A DNA stretch of 64,000 nucleotides from Bradyrhizobium sp. CCH5-F6. Its GTDB lineage: Bacteria; Pseudomonadota; Alphaproteobacteria; Rhizobiales; Xanthobacteraceae. Of this stretch, positions 1 through 9,917 are shown piece after piece; the first letter of the stretch is position 1; the number at the start of each line of letters is the position of its first letter. The notes under the pieces were generated by a model. That model saw only the letters and a program-made list of their open reading frames with translations. It searched no databases and was not told where the DNA came from. The translations under genes were made by a program, and so were the position numbers. The DNA lies in the NCBI RefSeq assembly GCF_001556045.1, contig NZ_LSIC01000015.1:29321-93320 (forward strand). Direction: 5' to 3'.

Positions 1-1
1 C

Positions 2-970
2 GAGGTCGACATGTCGATCGGCGGCGATCAAGGCGGCTCGATCCGTATCCCGGCATCCTATTGCGGCATCTACGGCATGAAGCCGACGCACGGGCTCGTG
101 CCGTATACGGGCGTGATGCCGATCGAATCGACCATCGACCACACCGGCCCGATGACGGCCAACGTCGCCGACAACGCGCTGTTGCTGGAGGTGCTGGCCG
201 GCCCCGACGGACTCGATCCACGCCAATATGCGCCGAAGGTCACGAGCTACACCGAGATGCTCCGCAAGGGCGTCAAGGGCATGAAGATCGGAATCCTCAA
301 GGAAGGATTTGCCGTTGCGAACATGCAGGAAGGCGTCGCGTCCAAGGTGAAGGCCGGCGCAGAGCGGTTCGCCAAGCTCGGCGCCAGCGTGTCGGAAGTG
401 TCGATTCCCGAACATCTTCATGCACTCGCGGCCTGGAACCCGATCACGCTGGAAGGATTCCTGGTCCAGATGATGATCGGCAACGGCATGGGCTTCAACT
501 GGAAGGGTCTCTATGACGTGGGCCTGCTCGACGCCCATTCCGGTTGGCGTGCGCGTGCCGACGACCTGTCGGAAACGCTCAAGCTCACCATGCTGGTCGG
601 GCAGTGGGGCGTCAGCCATTATCGCGGTCGTTACTATGCCAAATCACGCAACATCGCGATCGCCGCCAAGGCGGCCTATGATGCGGTATTCGGCTCCTAC
701 GATCTGCTGCTGATGCCCACCTTGCCCTGTGTCGCCACGCCGATCCCGGCCAAGGACGCGCCGCTTGCCGAGATCGTCGAGCGTGCCTTTGAAATGACGG
801 CCACGACCAGTCCGTTCGACGTAACCGGCCATCCCGCGATGACCATTCCCTGCGGCCTGTCGGACGGCCTTCCGGTCGGCCTGATGCTGATCGCCAAGGA
901 CTATGACGAGGCGACCATCTATCAGGCGGCCAGCGCGTTCGAAGCCGACGGTGATTGGAAGAAATTCTGA
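2..970 (+). CDS. Amidase, amidase-signature family (5' end outside window)
   Basis: C-terminal part of an amidase-signature hydrolase; the reading frame is open to the left edge, so the Met at base 11 is internal. The glycine-rich signature [13 protein letters not shown] holds the nucleophilic Ser (in GGS) and is followed by the conserved [10 protein letters not shown] stretch. The catalytic Lys and cis-Ser lie upstream, off the window. These enzymes hydrolyse carboxamides to acid plus ammonia. The stop codon overlaps the next start (TGATG), implying co-translation with the ABM-domain gene and probably co-transcription with the urease genes that follow. An ammonia-releasing amide hydrolase beside urease suggests nitrogen scavenging. 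The substrate cannot be told from sequence. Confidence 0.9.
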   Translation, partial: EVDMSIGGDQGGSIRIPASYCGIYGMKPTHGLVPYTGVMPIESTIDHTGPMTANVADNALLLEVLAGPDGLDPRQYAPKVTSYTEMLRKGVKGMKIGILKEGFAVANMQEGVASKVKAGAERFAKLGASVSEVSIPEHLHALAAWNPITLEGFLVQMMIGNGMGFNWKGLYDVGLLDAHSGWRARADDLSETLKLTMLVGQWGVSHYRGRYYAKSRNIAIAAKAAYDAVFGSYDLLLMPTLPCVATPIPAKDAPLAEIVERAFEMTATTSPFDVTGHPAMTIPCGLSDGLPVGLMLIAKDYDEATIYQAASAFEADGDWKKF

Positions 971-1272
971 TGATCACCATCACCGCCGTCATCAAGGCAA
1001 AGTCCGGCCACGAGGTGACGATGCGCGACGCGTTGGTGGCCGTCGCCGAAAATGTCGCGGCCAACGAGCCGGACACGATCGGATTTTTCATCTCGCAGAG
1101 CGAGGAAGATCCGTGTGTGTTCACGACGTACGAGCGATTTGCCGACAAGGCCGCGATGGATCGCCACAACAGTTCGGCGGTCGTCGCGACCTTCTTCGGA
1201 ATTGCCAAGTCCATCCTGGATGGCGAGGTCACCTTGGTGACCTCGAAGGAGGTGTCGGCAACAATGCGGTGA
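970..1272 (+). CDS. Antibiotic-biosynthesis-monooxygenase (ABM) domain protein, putative quinol monooxygenase
   Basis: A 100-residue protein with the ferredoxin-like ABM fold pattern: an N-terminal strand ([15 protein letters not shown]), a middle section with FFISQSEEDPCVFTTYERF, then DKAAMDRHNSS. Relatives include YgiN-type quinol monooxygenases and many small uncharacterised enzymes that act as dimers without cofactor. The ATG at 970 overlaps the amidase stop by one base, so translation is coupled. The next gene, ureE, begins 33 bases downstream on the same strand. Family assignment is fairly safe; substrate and role in this operon are unknown. Confidence 0.75.
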   Translation: MITITAVIKAKSGHEVTMRDALVAVAENVAANEPDTIGFFISQSEEDPCVFTTYERFADKAAMDRHNSSAVVATFFGIAKSILDGEVTLVTSKEVSATMR

Positions 1273-1305
1273 GCCGGTTCCATTGGTCATTTGCGGGAGG
1301 GTATC

Positions 1306-1758
1306 GTGACGTTACGGCTTCACGGCATCATCGGACGATCCGACGACGCGGCCTATGCAGGCCGTCTCCACCACGTCGAGCATCATGGCGGGATCGAGCT
1401 CCTGTTCGTGCCGCCGTCCGACGTCGGCCGCAAGCGCTTTCGCTTGACGACCGATCGCGGAACCGATTGCGCCGTCAGCCTGGACCGGGACGAGGATCTG
1501 GTCGACGGGGCGCTGCTATTTCTCGCACATGATCGCGCCATCATCGTCCGCTTCGGCGAGCAAGAATGCTGGCGATTGAAGCCAGTCAACCAAGCTGCCG
1601 CGCTGAAGCTCGGCTGGAATGCCGGCAACCTGCATTGGCGGGTTCGTTTCGAGGGCGATCTCCTTGTTGTCCTGCTGGACGGGCCGCTCGACACTTACCG
1701 GGCACGGATCAGGCCGCTGCTCGAGGCGGGCGAGATCGTGGAGAGCGATGCTGTTTGA
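1306..1758 (+). CDS. ureE: Urease accessory protein UreE (nickel chaperone)
   Basis: UreE delivers nickel to the apo-urease/UreDFG complex. About 150 residues. The C-terminal half contains ALKLGWNAGNLHW, the region corresponding to the UreE metal-binding domain (GxxxGNxH). The protein ends shortly after, without the His-rich tail some UreE proteins carry. GTG at 1306 is chosen because GGGAGG lies five bases upstream; an in-frame TTG at 1291 is less well placed. The end overlaps ureF by 11 bases. UreE comes first in this operon, unlike the common D-A-B-C-E-F-G order. Confidence 0.85.
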   Translation: MTLRLHGIIGRSDDAAYAGRLHHVEHHGGIELLFVPPSDVGRKRFRLTTDRGTDCAVSLDRDEDLVDGALLFLAHDRAIIVRFGEQECWRLKPVNQAAALKLGWNAGNLHWRVRFEGDLLVVLLDGPLDTYRARIRPLLEAGEIVESDAV

Positions 1759-2428
1759 CAGATTGCAGACGCTGGCTTTGTTGCAGCTCGGGGACAGTGC
1801 CTATCCGGCTGGCGGCTTTGCATTCTCCTGGGGGCTGGAAGGACTTGCTGCGGACGGCATGCTTGTCAATCGCAGCGAGCTCGACCGGATTATTGCGGAC
1901 CAGCTCGAGCGACGCTGGGCAAGCATGGACCGTATTCTGCTGCGCCAGGCCTTTCAGGCAGACGATTGTGCGGCCATCGCGCGCGTGGATCGCCTGGCTG
2001 AGGCGGCAACACCTTCGGCCGAAATGCGGGAAGGATCGCGGCGGGCGGGCAGGGCGCTGCTCGGGGTATGGTCAAAGCTCGACGGACCGCTATCGGCCGC
2101 TTACCGCAGCCTGGTGTCGTCGGACACCAGGCTCGGCCATCTGGCCATTGTGCAGGCCATCGTCGGCCGGGACGCGGGGCTCAGCCTGGAGGCAGCAGAA
2201 CTGGTCTCGGGCTGGACACTCGTGACCGGCCTCGTCAGCGCCGCCGCCCGGCTCGGGATTGTCGGCCACATCGAGGCGCAGCGCAGCCAGGACGCCGCAC
2301 GCATGTTGCTGGCGGGCTTGCTCGAGGAAACGCCGCCTCCCGATGCATTGCCAGCGAGCTTCACGCCGTTCATCGACATCGCGGTTTCGCGCGGACCGCT
2401 GCGACATGTCCGCATGTTCACGACATGA
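1748..2428 (+). CDS. ureF: Urease accessory protein UreF
   Basis: 226 residues. UreF acts with UreD and UreG in the complex that carbamylates the active-site lysine and inserts nickel. The N-terminus carries the family hallmark LLQLGDSAYPAGGFAFSWGLE, a variant of the usual DSxxPxGxFxxSxGLE motif. The ATG at 1748 lies inside the end of ureE, a common sign of translational coupling. Downstream, ureAB starts after 16 bases. Length and all-helical composition fit UreF. Confidence 0.9.
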   Translation: MLFDRLQTLALLQLGDSAYPAGGFAFSWGLEGLAADGMLVNRSELDRIIADQLERRWASMDRILLRQAFQADDCAAIARVDRLAEAATPSAEMREGSRRAGRALLGVWSKLDGPLSAAYRSLVSSDTRLGHLAIVQAIVGRDAGLSLEAAELVSGWTLVTGLVSAAARLGIVGHIEAQRSQDAARMLLAGLLEETPPPDALPASFTPFIDIAVSRGPLRHVRMFTT

Positions 2429-2444
2429 GAGAGGGTGCTTTCCC

Positions 2445-3143
2445 ATGATGAATCTTTCACCGACCGAGATGGATCGCCTCGTCATCTTCAATGCCGCACA
2501 AATGGCACGCCGCAATCGGTCGCTTGGGATCCGGCTGAGCCATCCCGAGGCGGTCGCCTACATTACGGACGAGGTCATGACCGCGGCGCGCCGTAACATG
2601 CCTTATGCGGAGATCCGCGACATGGCAGGCCGATTGTTGACGTCGGACGATGTCGAGCCCGGCGTCGGGCAGATGATTCCGATGCTCTATATCGAATGCA
2701 TGTTCGCTGAAGGAACCAAGGTGATGGCGCTTTTCGAACCGGTCGGTCCCAGTGACACATCCATCGCAGACGATATCGTGCCCGGTGAGATCATCGCCGG
2801 TGGTGGAGACATCGAGAGCTTCGCAGGCCTTGCCGCGATCACGATCGATGTCACGAATACCGGCGACCGTGACGTTCAGGTCCGCAGCCACACCCATTTC
2901 TTCGAGGTCAATCGCGCCTTGCTCTTCGATCGCGCGGCAGCCTGGGGCATGAAGGTCGACCGTCCCGCGGGCGCCGGTATCCGCTTCGAGCCGGGGGTCA
3001 CCAAGTCCGTGCGGCTTGTTCCGATTTCGGGTGATCGCGTTGTGCATGGGCAGGCGGGCCTCGTAAACGGCTCGCTGGATGCGCCATCCGCGAGGGATGA
3101 TGCGCTGAAGCAGGCTCGCGCCCGCGGCTATCTGGGAGCCTGA
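2445..3143 (+). CDS. ureAB: Urease gamma/beta fusion subunit
   Basis: 232 residues. Residues 1-100 are a gamma subunit (NLSPTEMDRLVIFNAAQMA, then EAVAYITDEV, and VMALFEPVG near the junction). Residues about 110-232 are a beta subunit (IVPGEIIAGGGDIE, then RSHTHFFEVNRALLFDR with the conserved HxHFFEVN, then GAGIRFEPG). Fused gamma/beta subunits are known in Helicobacter and some actinobacteria and proteobacteria; separate ureA and ureB genes are commoner. Two adjacent ATGs at 2445 and 2448 are both usable, with GAGAGAGGG upstream. ureC follows after two bases. Confidence 0.9.
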   Translation: MMNLSPTEMDRLVIFNAAQMARRNRSLGIRLSHPEAVAYITDEVMTAARRNMPYAEIRDMAGRLLTSDDVEPGVGQMIPMLYIECMFAEGTKVMALFEPVGPSDTSIADDIVPGEIIAGGGDIESFAGLAAITIDVTNTGDRDVQVRSHTHFFEVNRALLFDRAAAWGMKVDRPAGAGIRFEPGVTKSVRLVPISGDRVVHGQAGLVNGSLDAPSARDDALKQARARGYLGA

Positions 3144-3145
3144 CC

Positions 3146-4852
3146 ATGGCGATATTGTCACGCAAGGCCTACGGTGAGCTCTACGGACCGACCAAGGGCG
3201 ACCTCGTGCGACTGGCCGACACCAGCCTGCTCGCCGAGATCGAGCACGACTACACCACCTACGGGCACGAATTGCTGGTTGGTGCGGGAAAGAACCTGCG
3301 CGATGGCGAAGGCGTCAACGCCTACAGGACTGCCTCGCACAAGGCTCTCGACGTTGTCATCAAGAACGCCACCATCGTCGACGCAGTCGCCGGCATCGTG
3401 AAGGCCGACATCGGCATCCGCGACGGGCGCATCGTCGGCATCGGCAAGGCGGGCAATCCCGACGTGATGCCCGATGTGCATCCCGACATGGTGGTGGGCC
3501 ATACGACGGCTCCGATTGCTGGCGGTCCTTTCATCGTCACCGCCGGTGCCATTGAATCGCACGCGCACCTGATCTCGCCCGAGCAATCCGACCATGCACT
3601 CTCCGGCGGGACGACCACGCTGGTCGGAAACGGTTCAGGGCCGGTTTTTGACGTCGGCAGCGGGGCCGCTTCGACCTTCGCGCGCTTCCTTCAGGCGATC
3701 GAATTTTCGCCGCTCAATTTCGCCTTGTTCGGACGTGCGGGGTCCAACCCCGAGGCGATTGAAGAAGCGGTTGCGGCCGGCGGCATGTCCGTGAAGATTC
3801 ACGAGGATTTCGGCGCCGCCCCCGCGGTGATTGATCAAAGCCTCGTTGCGGCAGACCGCAATGATTTCGCAGTTCACCTCCACACCGACTCGATCAACGA
3901 ATACGGGTTCTGCGAGGATACGATGGCGGCCGTCGAGGGCCGCACCATCCATATGTACCACGTGGAGGGCGCTGGCGGCGGTCACGCCCCGGACCTACTC
4001 AAGGTTGTGTCGTGGGATAACGTTATTCCATCCTCGACCAATCCGACCAATCCGTACACGTCTTACGGAATGGAAGAGGGCGTGCCGATGACGATGATCT
4101 GTCATCAGCTCAACTACAATGCGCCCGAAGACGTGATGTTCGGCGAGGCACGGGTGCGCGCCCAGTCGATGGCGGCGGAAGACTTTCTGCACGACATGGG
4201 GGCGATATCGATCTTCGGCACCGATACGCAAGGCATGGGACGCCTCGCCGAGAACGTCGCGAAGTGCTGGCAGCTCGCGAGCGTGATGAAGGACCGGATC
4301 GGCCGCCTGCCCGAGGAAAAGACGGCACGTGCGGACAATGAGCGCATCAAGCGCTACATTGCCAAGCTGACCATCAATCCCGCCATTGCGGTGGGCATCG
4401 ATAACCTCGTCGGTTCGATCGAGCCCGGCAAGATGGCCGACCTCGTTCTCTGGCCGCGCGCTTCCTTCGGCATCAAGCCCTACATGGTGATCAAGAACGG
4501 TTTTGTCGTCTGGGCAGCCATGGGCGACGGCAACGGCAGCCTCGGTCTGTCGGAACCGATGATCCAGAAACGGATGTGGGGGGCGCTCGGTGCCGCACCG
4601 CAAAGACTGGGCGTCAACTTCATGTCGAAGCTCGCCATGGAGGCCGATGTGACGCGCAAGCTCGGCCTTGAACGTGCCCCCGTCCAGATCAAGAATGTAC
4701 GCAAATTGCGGAAGGCAGACATGGTTCGCAACACCGCGACGCCGCATGTCGAGGTCGACCCGCAAACGTTCGAGGTTCGGGCTGATGGAAAGCTTCTGAT
4801 GTGCCCGCCAGCGACGAAGGTGCCGTTGGCAAGACGGTACATGCTCCGATGA
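3146..4852 (+). CDS. ureC: Urease alpha (catalytic) subunit, divergent type
   Basis: 568 residues; hydrolyses urea to ammonia and carbamate at a dinickel centre. By comparison with the Klebsiella enzyme all active-site residues are present: His139/His141 (SHAH), carbamylated Lys217 and His219 (KIHED), His246 (LHTD), His272 ([13 protein letters not shown]), Cys319-His320 of the mobile flap, Arg336 and Asp360 (GTDTQGMGR). Differences from canonical UreC are clear: the HATTCTPGPW segment between the first histidines and Lys217 is replaced by a shorter, unrelated stretch, and the usual CHHL of the flap is CHQL. It is predicted to be active but belongs to a divergent lineage. Its stop overlaps ureG (ATGA). 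Confidence 0.93.
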   Translation: MAILSRKAYGELYGPTKGDLVRLADTSLLAEIEHDYTTYGHELLVGAGKNLRDGEGVNAYRTASHKALDVVIKNATIVDAVAGIVKADIGIRDGRIVGIGKAGNPDVMPDVHPDMVVGHTTAPIAGGPFIVTAGAIESHAHLISPEQSDHALSGGTTTLVGNGSGPVFDVGSGAASTFARFLQAIEFSPLNFALFGRAGSNPEAIEEAVAAGGMSVKIHEDFGAAPAVIDQSLVAADRNDFAVHLHTDSINEYGFCEDTMAAVEGRTIHMYHVEGAGGGHAPDLLKVVSWDNVIPSSTNPTNPYTSYGMEEGVPMTMICHQLNYNAPEDVMFGEARVRAQSMAAEDFLHDMGAISIFGTDTQGMGRLAENVAKCWQLASVMKDRIGRLPEEKTARADNERIKRYIAKLTINPAIAVGIDNLVGSIEPGKMADLVLWPRASFGIKPYMVIKNGFVVWAAMGDGNGSLGLSEPMIQKRMWGALGAAPQRLGVNFMSKLAMEADVTRKLGLERAPVQIKNVRKLRKADMVRNTATPHVEVDPQTFEVRADGKLLMCPPATKVPLARRYMLR

Positions 4853-5499
4853 GCCGGCTCTCGCTCAGCCATGGATTGGCGCAGCCACGGATCGCGGCCG
4901 CACGGGTTGGAATCGGAGGACCTGTCGGTTCAGGCAAGACTGCATTGGTGGAGTGCCTGATTCCAGCACTAACGGCGCGGGGCATCGATATCGCCGTCAT
5001 AACCAACGATCTCGTCACGGCCGAGGACGCCGAGCGGATCAGGCGCTCCGGGTTGATCGATCCGGCACGGGTGTCTGCGGTCGAGGCGGGCGCGTGTCCG
5101 CACACCGTAATTCGCGAGGATCCCACGCTCAACATTGAAGCCGCGGATGAGCTCGAACGCCGCTTCCCGGGAGTCGAGTTGATACTCCTCGAAAGTGGCG
5201 GCGACAACCTCGCCTCGACGTTCTCGCGCGATCTGACGGACTTTTGGATGTTTGTGATCGACGTGGCCGGAGGCGACGATATTCCGCGCAAGCGCGGTCC
5301 GGGTGTCGTTCGCGCCGACCTTCTCGTCATCAACAAGGTCGATCTGGCGCCTTACGTTGGCGTGGATTTGGAGTGCATGCATCGTGACGCATTGAACGTC
5401 CGCGGGGATCGTCCGGTCCTGCTCACCAATTGTCGCCGCGGCGAGGGCATCGAATCGATCGTCGATCTCCTCGAGCGCGAAGTGTTGTTCAGGACATGA
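4849..5499 (+). CDS. ureG: Urease accessory GTPase UreG
   Basis: 216 residues. A SIMIBI-class GTPase that powers nickel transfer into urease. It shows the P-loop GPVGSGKT (residues 24-31), the metal-binding CPH within [22 protein letters not shown], and the NKVD guanine-specificity motif followed by APYVGVDLE. The ATG at 4849 is chosen because it overlaps the ureC stop as ATGA; an in-frame GTG at 4801 would add 16 residues buried in ureC. It lacks a His-rich N-terminus. ureD follows with another ATGA overlap. Confidence 0.93.
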   Translation: MSRLSLSHGLAQPRIAAARVGIGGPVGSGKTALVECLIPALTARGIDIAVITNDLVTAEDAERIRRSGLIDPARVSAVEAGACPHTVIREDPTLNIEAADELERRFPGVELILLESGGDNLASTFSRDLTDFWMFVIDVAGGDDIPRKRGPGVVRADLLVINKVDLAPYVGVDLECMHRDALNVRGDRPVLLTNCRRGEGIESIVDLLEREVLFRT

Positions 5500-6353
5500 A
5501 TAGCGCAACGGCGAGCGACGCAGCGCGGCTCGACCTCAGCTTCGTTCGTCGTGCCGGCCGTACCGTGATCGACCGACGGATGTTCGCCTGGCCATTCGTG
5601 CTCACGCGCAGCTTTCATGTCGATCCAGATCGGCCGGATTGCCTCAGCGTGATTGTGCAGACGGCCAGCGGGGCGGTTCACGGAGAGGACAACCTCGTAC
5701 AACGGCTTATGCTTGGCCCCGGGACGGCCGTCTGCCTGACCAACCAGGGCGCGACGTCGGTTCATCGCGCCGACCCAACGGCGTGCGCGGTCGAGACGGT
5801 GAAGCTTGATGTCGCGAGCTGCGCCAGTCTCGAATATCTGCCCGAGCCGCGCATCATGTTTCCCGATTCGGCGTTGTCACAGGCCGTCGAACTTGACTGC
5901 GCGACCGACGCTTATGCATTGATCTTCGATGCGTTCACGATGCACGACGCCTCGGGCGAGGGCCGCTATTTCCGGCGGTTGGAATCGACCTTCTGCCTGA
6001 GGAGATCGGGCGGCGAGCCTCTGCTCGTGGAGCGCACCCGTATATGCCGTCCAGACCGCAGCCTCTTTCGTGGCTACGCGGCCTTCGGATCGGCATTCAT
6101 GGTGCTCCCGCCTGGCCATGATCTGCCGGTTCTGCATGGCAAGCTGACAGCGGCTCTGGAGCGAATCCGCGGGCTCTATGGGGCAGCGAGCGCATCGCCG
6201 GCGCGGGCGGGGATCGGTATACGTCTCGCCGCCCTGGAGCTGAGGTACATTCGTCAAGCTTTCGAGGCCGTAAGGGAGATCTACCACCAGGCGTTGCCAA
6301 GTTCGCTGACTGACTTCCCCCTGAGAACCCTGTCTTCCATGGCGTCTTTCTAG
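5496..6353 (+). CDS. ureD: Urease accessory protein UreD (UreH)
   Basis: 285 residues. UreD is the scaffold that binds apo-urease and recruits UreF and UreG. Recognisable family features are [17 protein letters not shown] (the GGxxxGDxL-like region, altered here), [10 protein letters not shown] and [14 protein letters not shown], the last matching the usual LPEPxIPF region. The ATG at 5496 overlaps the ureG stop as ATGA. It is the final gene of the operon here rather than the first. The sequence is divergent, in step with the rest of this urease set. Confidence 0.85.
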   Translation: MNSATASDAARLDLSFVRRAGRTVIDRRMFAWPFVLTRSFHVDPDRPDCLSVIVQTASGAVHGEDNLVQRLMLGPGTAVCLTNQGATSVHRADPTACAVETVKLDVASCASLEYLPEPRIMFPDSALSQAVELDCATDAYALIFDAFTMHDASGEGRYFRRLESTFCLRRSGGEPLLVERTRICRPDRSLFRGYAAFGSAFMVLPPGHDLPVLHGKLTAALERIRGLYGAASASPARAGIGIRLAALELRYIRQAFEAVREIYHQALPSSLTDFPLRTLSSMASF

Positions 6354-6505
6354 CGAACTGAGGCGGTCCAAGGTGGTGCTGGACAAAGGATGGCTCATCT
6401 GGATTGAACCTGCCCATCGCTTGGTAGCGGATCCCAGAGCGGGCTACTTGAGATGGGGGAACAACCTCCGTCCATCGAAAACTCTCCGGTAGATCTCGCA
6501 GATTC

Positions 6506-6700
6506 TCACGCTATAGCGTTGCGTTCGACGGCATTGAAGAAGTTGCAATTCCAATAGTCGAGGAAGTCCTGGTCAGAAACTGCAGGACGACGGTTGCGAC
6601 GAGCATGACAGTGAGCATCCAGGCCCAGGCAGCCGGGTTTTCGCCGCCAAATGCCGCTCGCGTATGTCCAGAAACGTAGCAGCAACTGCCGTTCGTCGGG
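6506..6700 (-). pseudogene. Decayed N-terminal remnant of an SbmA/BacA (YddA)-type ABC exporter
   Basis: Reading the minus strand across two frame changes gives LLLRFWTYASGIWR, then ENPAAWAWMLTVMLVATVVLQFLT, then DFLDYWNCNFFNAVERNA, followed by a stop at 6508-6506. This resembles the first 60 or so residues of ABC exporters of the SbmA/BacA/YddA family, where an aromatic membrane segment precedes an LNxWNxxFFNALE-like motif. No ATPase or later membrane segments follow, so only a scar remains. Recognition is by motif, so confidence is moderate. Confidence 0.5.
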
Positions 6701-6718
6701 AAGCCGATATCCCGCGTC

Positions 6719-6837
6719 CCTAAAGCGTGATGCGATCGGGTTTAATAGCTGCAGCGGAAGTGAGCTCCCTCTCCCGCAAGCGGGAGAGGTGAACGAGCCG
6801 CGGCAATCGATTCAACCTAAGCCCATTCTGCTTTAGG
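6719..6837. repeat. Nested inverted intergenic repeat (REP-like)
   Basis: Outer arms CCTAAAGC (6719-6726) and GCTTTAGG (6830-6837) enclose a tight hairpin, CCTCTCCCGC-aa-GCGGGAGAGG (6768-6789). The pattern matches the palindromic repeats scattered between genes in rhizobial genomes. The right arm overlaps the pfkB stop codon, so it may serve as a 3' transcript end for that gene. Confidence 0.65.
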
Positions 6838-7798
6838 CATGATAGCCGGCGATCTCTGTGACGTTTACGCTCGCGGCTAGGCGGTGAACGTCCTCGGCGA
6901 GGCAAAGCCCCGTGCCAGGGCTGAGCAGCGCGGCCGAGCCGCCGGCGACGCCGTATCGAAATGCTCTTTCCAGGTCATCGCCATGTATCAGGCTCGACAG
7001 CATCGCCCCCAGGAAACTGTCACCCGCGCCTGACACGCTGACGGGCTCGATCGGCAGGCCATTCGCACGCAAGGCCGTGTCGCGGGTCAGGAGCAACGCG
7101 CCCTGCGAGCCCATCGATAGCGCGATGATCTCGACGTGGTAGCGATCGAACAGACGGCGCCCCGCTGTGATGAGAGATGGCTCATCGGCGCTGCTGATCC
7201 CTGCAAGGTCCTGAAACTCCCGAAGGTTGGGCTTGATAAGATAAATGCCCGCCTCCAGTGCGGCCTTCAGCGCGGCGCCCGTCGTATCCACGATGACCCT
7301 GGCGGTGCCCTTCGATGCCCGTACGACCCTGCCATAGAAATCGTCTGGCGCGCCCGGCGGAAGGCTGCCGCTTGCGATGACAAACGCCGCCTGACAGCTA
7401 ATGCGGGCGATTGCGTCGAGGCACTGCTGCCATTCGAACTCGCTGAGGAATGCACCCGGAAAGACCAGGCGAAATTGCTCGCGGGTGGTCTCGTCGAATA
7501 CTGTGATGTCCTCGCGGGTATTGTTCGATGTCGGGATCACGATGCTTCGCACGGCCTCGCGCTCAACCAGCGCCGTCAGGGTTTGCCCGGTAGCGCCCCC
7601 GGCCGGATAGATGGCGGTGGCTTCCGTACCGAGCCGCTTCAGAACGCGGGCGACGTTGATACCGCCTCCGCCGGGATCGCGCTGAGCCTCCGCGCAGCGC
7701 ATTTTGACGAACGGCTGCATCTTCTTGACCGATGTCGAGATATCGACAGCCGGGTTGATGGTCAGCGTAACGATCTGGATGGGCGCTGTCTCAGCCAA
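6833..7798 (-). CDS. pfkB: PfkB-family sugar kinase, probable 6-phosphofructokinase II / 1-phosphofructokinase
   Basis: 321 residues. Ribokinase-fold kinase. The N-terminus TLTINPAVDIS and RCAEAQRDPGGGGINVARVLKRLG are typical of the phosphofructokinase/tagatose-6-phosphate kinase branch. The C-terminal VSVSGAGDSFLGAML contains the catalytic Asp of the PfkB signature (GAGD). The start is a TTG at 7798 overlapping the end of the glucokinase gene; no ATG lies nearby and GAAGGT precedes it. Third gene of a beta-glucosidase, glucokinase, PfkB operon that would take glucosides into glycolysis. Whether the substrate is fructose 6-phosphate or fructose 1-phosphate is undecided. Confidence 0.85.
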   Translation of the reverse strand: MAETAPIQIVTLTINPAVDISTSVKKMQPFVKMRCAEAQRDPGGGGINVARVLKRLGTEATAIYPAGGATGQTLTALVEREAVRSIVIPTSNNTREDITVFDETTREQFRLVFPGAFLSEFEWQQCLDAIARISCQAAFVIASGSLPPGAPDDFYGRVVRASKGTARVIVDTTGAALKAALEAGIYLIKPNLREFQDLAGISSADEPSLITAGRRLFDRYHVEIIALSMGSQGALLLTRDTALRANGLPIEPVSVSGAGDSFLGAMLSSLIHGDDLERAFRYGVAGGSAALLSPGTGLCLAEDVHRLAASVNVTEIAGYHA

Positions 7799-8479
7799 GA
7801 CCTTCGGCCTCCCTCAGAGCGCGCAGGCCGACGAATGCGACGTCGTCGTCGAGAGCGAGATAGGCAGGTATCGGCGCGAGATATGCCTTGAGCCGTCCCT
7901 TGTCTTCGAAACGCGCGCGAAATAGCGACGCGACGAGAAATTTCGGCATGTGACGCAAGATGCCTCCGGCAATGAAGATGCCGCCCTTTGCGCCGACCGC
8001 GAGCGCGAGATTGCCGGCGACTGATCCCAGCATCGCGGAAAACATGTCGACGGCCGCCCGGCTGGGGCCCACTGCAGCGAGCGGTGCGCACGCAACACGT
8101 TCCCGTCCGCCGAGCTGCAGCAGGCTGCTCGGCGGAAGTCGGGGCAGGGCCCACGCCACCGCTTCGAAATCATTAATCAGACGTACCGATGAGACCCCGT
8201 CATTGCTGCACAGCTCTGCTGCATCGATGATCCAGGAATTGCTGGTAAGAGCACAGCGGCCCTTCTGAATCGGGCCGGACGCGGCGAAGACGGCATGCCG
8301 AATTGGTCCGGCCTGCGCTGTAGCGTCGAGATAAGCCGCGAGAGCTTGCTGAAAGGTGCCGAAATCGCCGACGGCCATATGAGCGATGGGACTGAGCCTG
8401 CCGCCCGCCAAGAGGGCGAAGCGAGCGTTGGTCCCCCCGATGTCGGCGAGTAGAGTGGCCGTCGTCGATGAGGTCGCTG

Positions 8480-8483
<4 letters not shown>
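7791..8483 (-). CDS. glk: Glucokinase-like protein with internal deletion of about 95 residues
   Basis: 230 residues against 320-340 for the family. The N-terminal half is a normal Glk: LLADIGGTNARFALL, then RLINDFEAVAWALP carrying the catalytic Asp. The C-terminal part is also normal: AVDMFSAMLGSVAGNLAL, GGIFIAGGI, FRARFEDKGR. The middle is missing: the sequence jumps from AAVGP directly to SRAAVDMF, losing the GTGLG phosphate loop and the EGGH glucose-binding motif. The reading frame is kept across the junction (about 8065-8070). On family knowledge such a protein should not phosphorylate glucose; it may be a non-functional relic or have another role. ATG at 8483 overlaps the upstream GH1 stop (ATGA). 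Confidence 0.8.
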
Positions 8484-9817
<1,334 letters not shown>

Positions 9818-9851
9818 GAACGACCTGCTTGGTTCAGCCCACAGTGATTGT

Positions 9852-9870
9852 CGTGACATTGGTAATCACG
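9852..9870. promoter_or_regulatory. Candidate operator between divergent glycosidase genes
   Basis: Imperfect inverted repeat CGTGAcATT-ggt-AATCACG in the 100-base gap between two divergent sugar-hydrolase genes. The position suits a shared local repressor such as a LacI- or GntR-type protein, but none is encoded next to it. Assignment rests on symmetry and position only. Confidence 0.3.
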
Positions 9871-9917
9871 CGGGTTCTGGGCGGTCTTGAGCTATCTCAA
9901 CAAGTCCCGGCTCGGCC

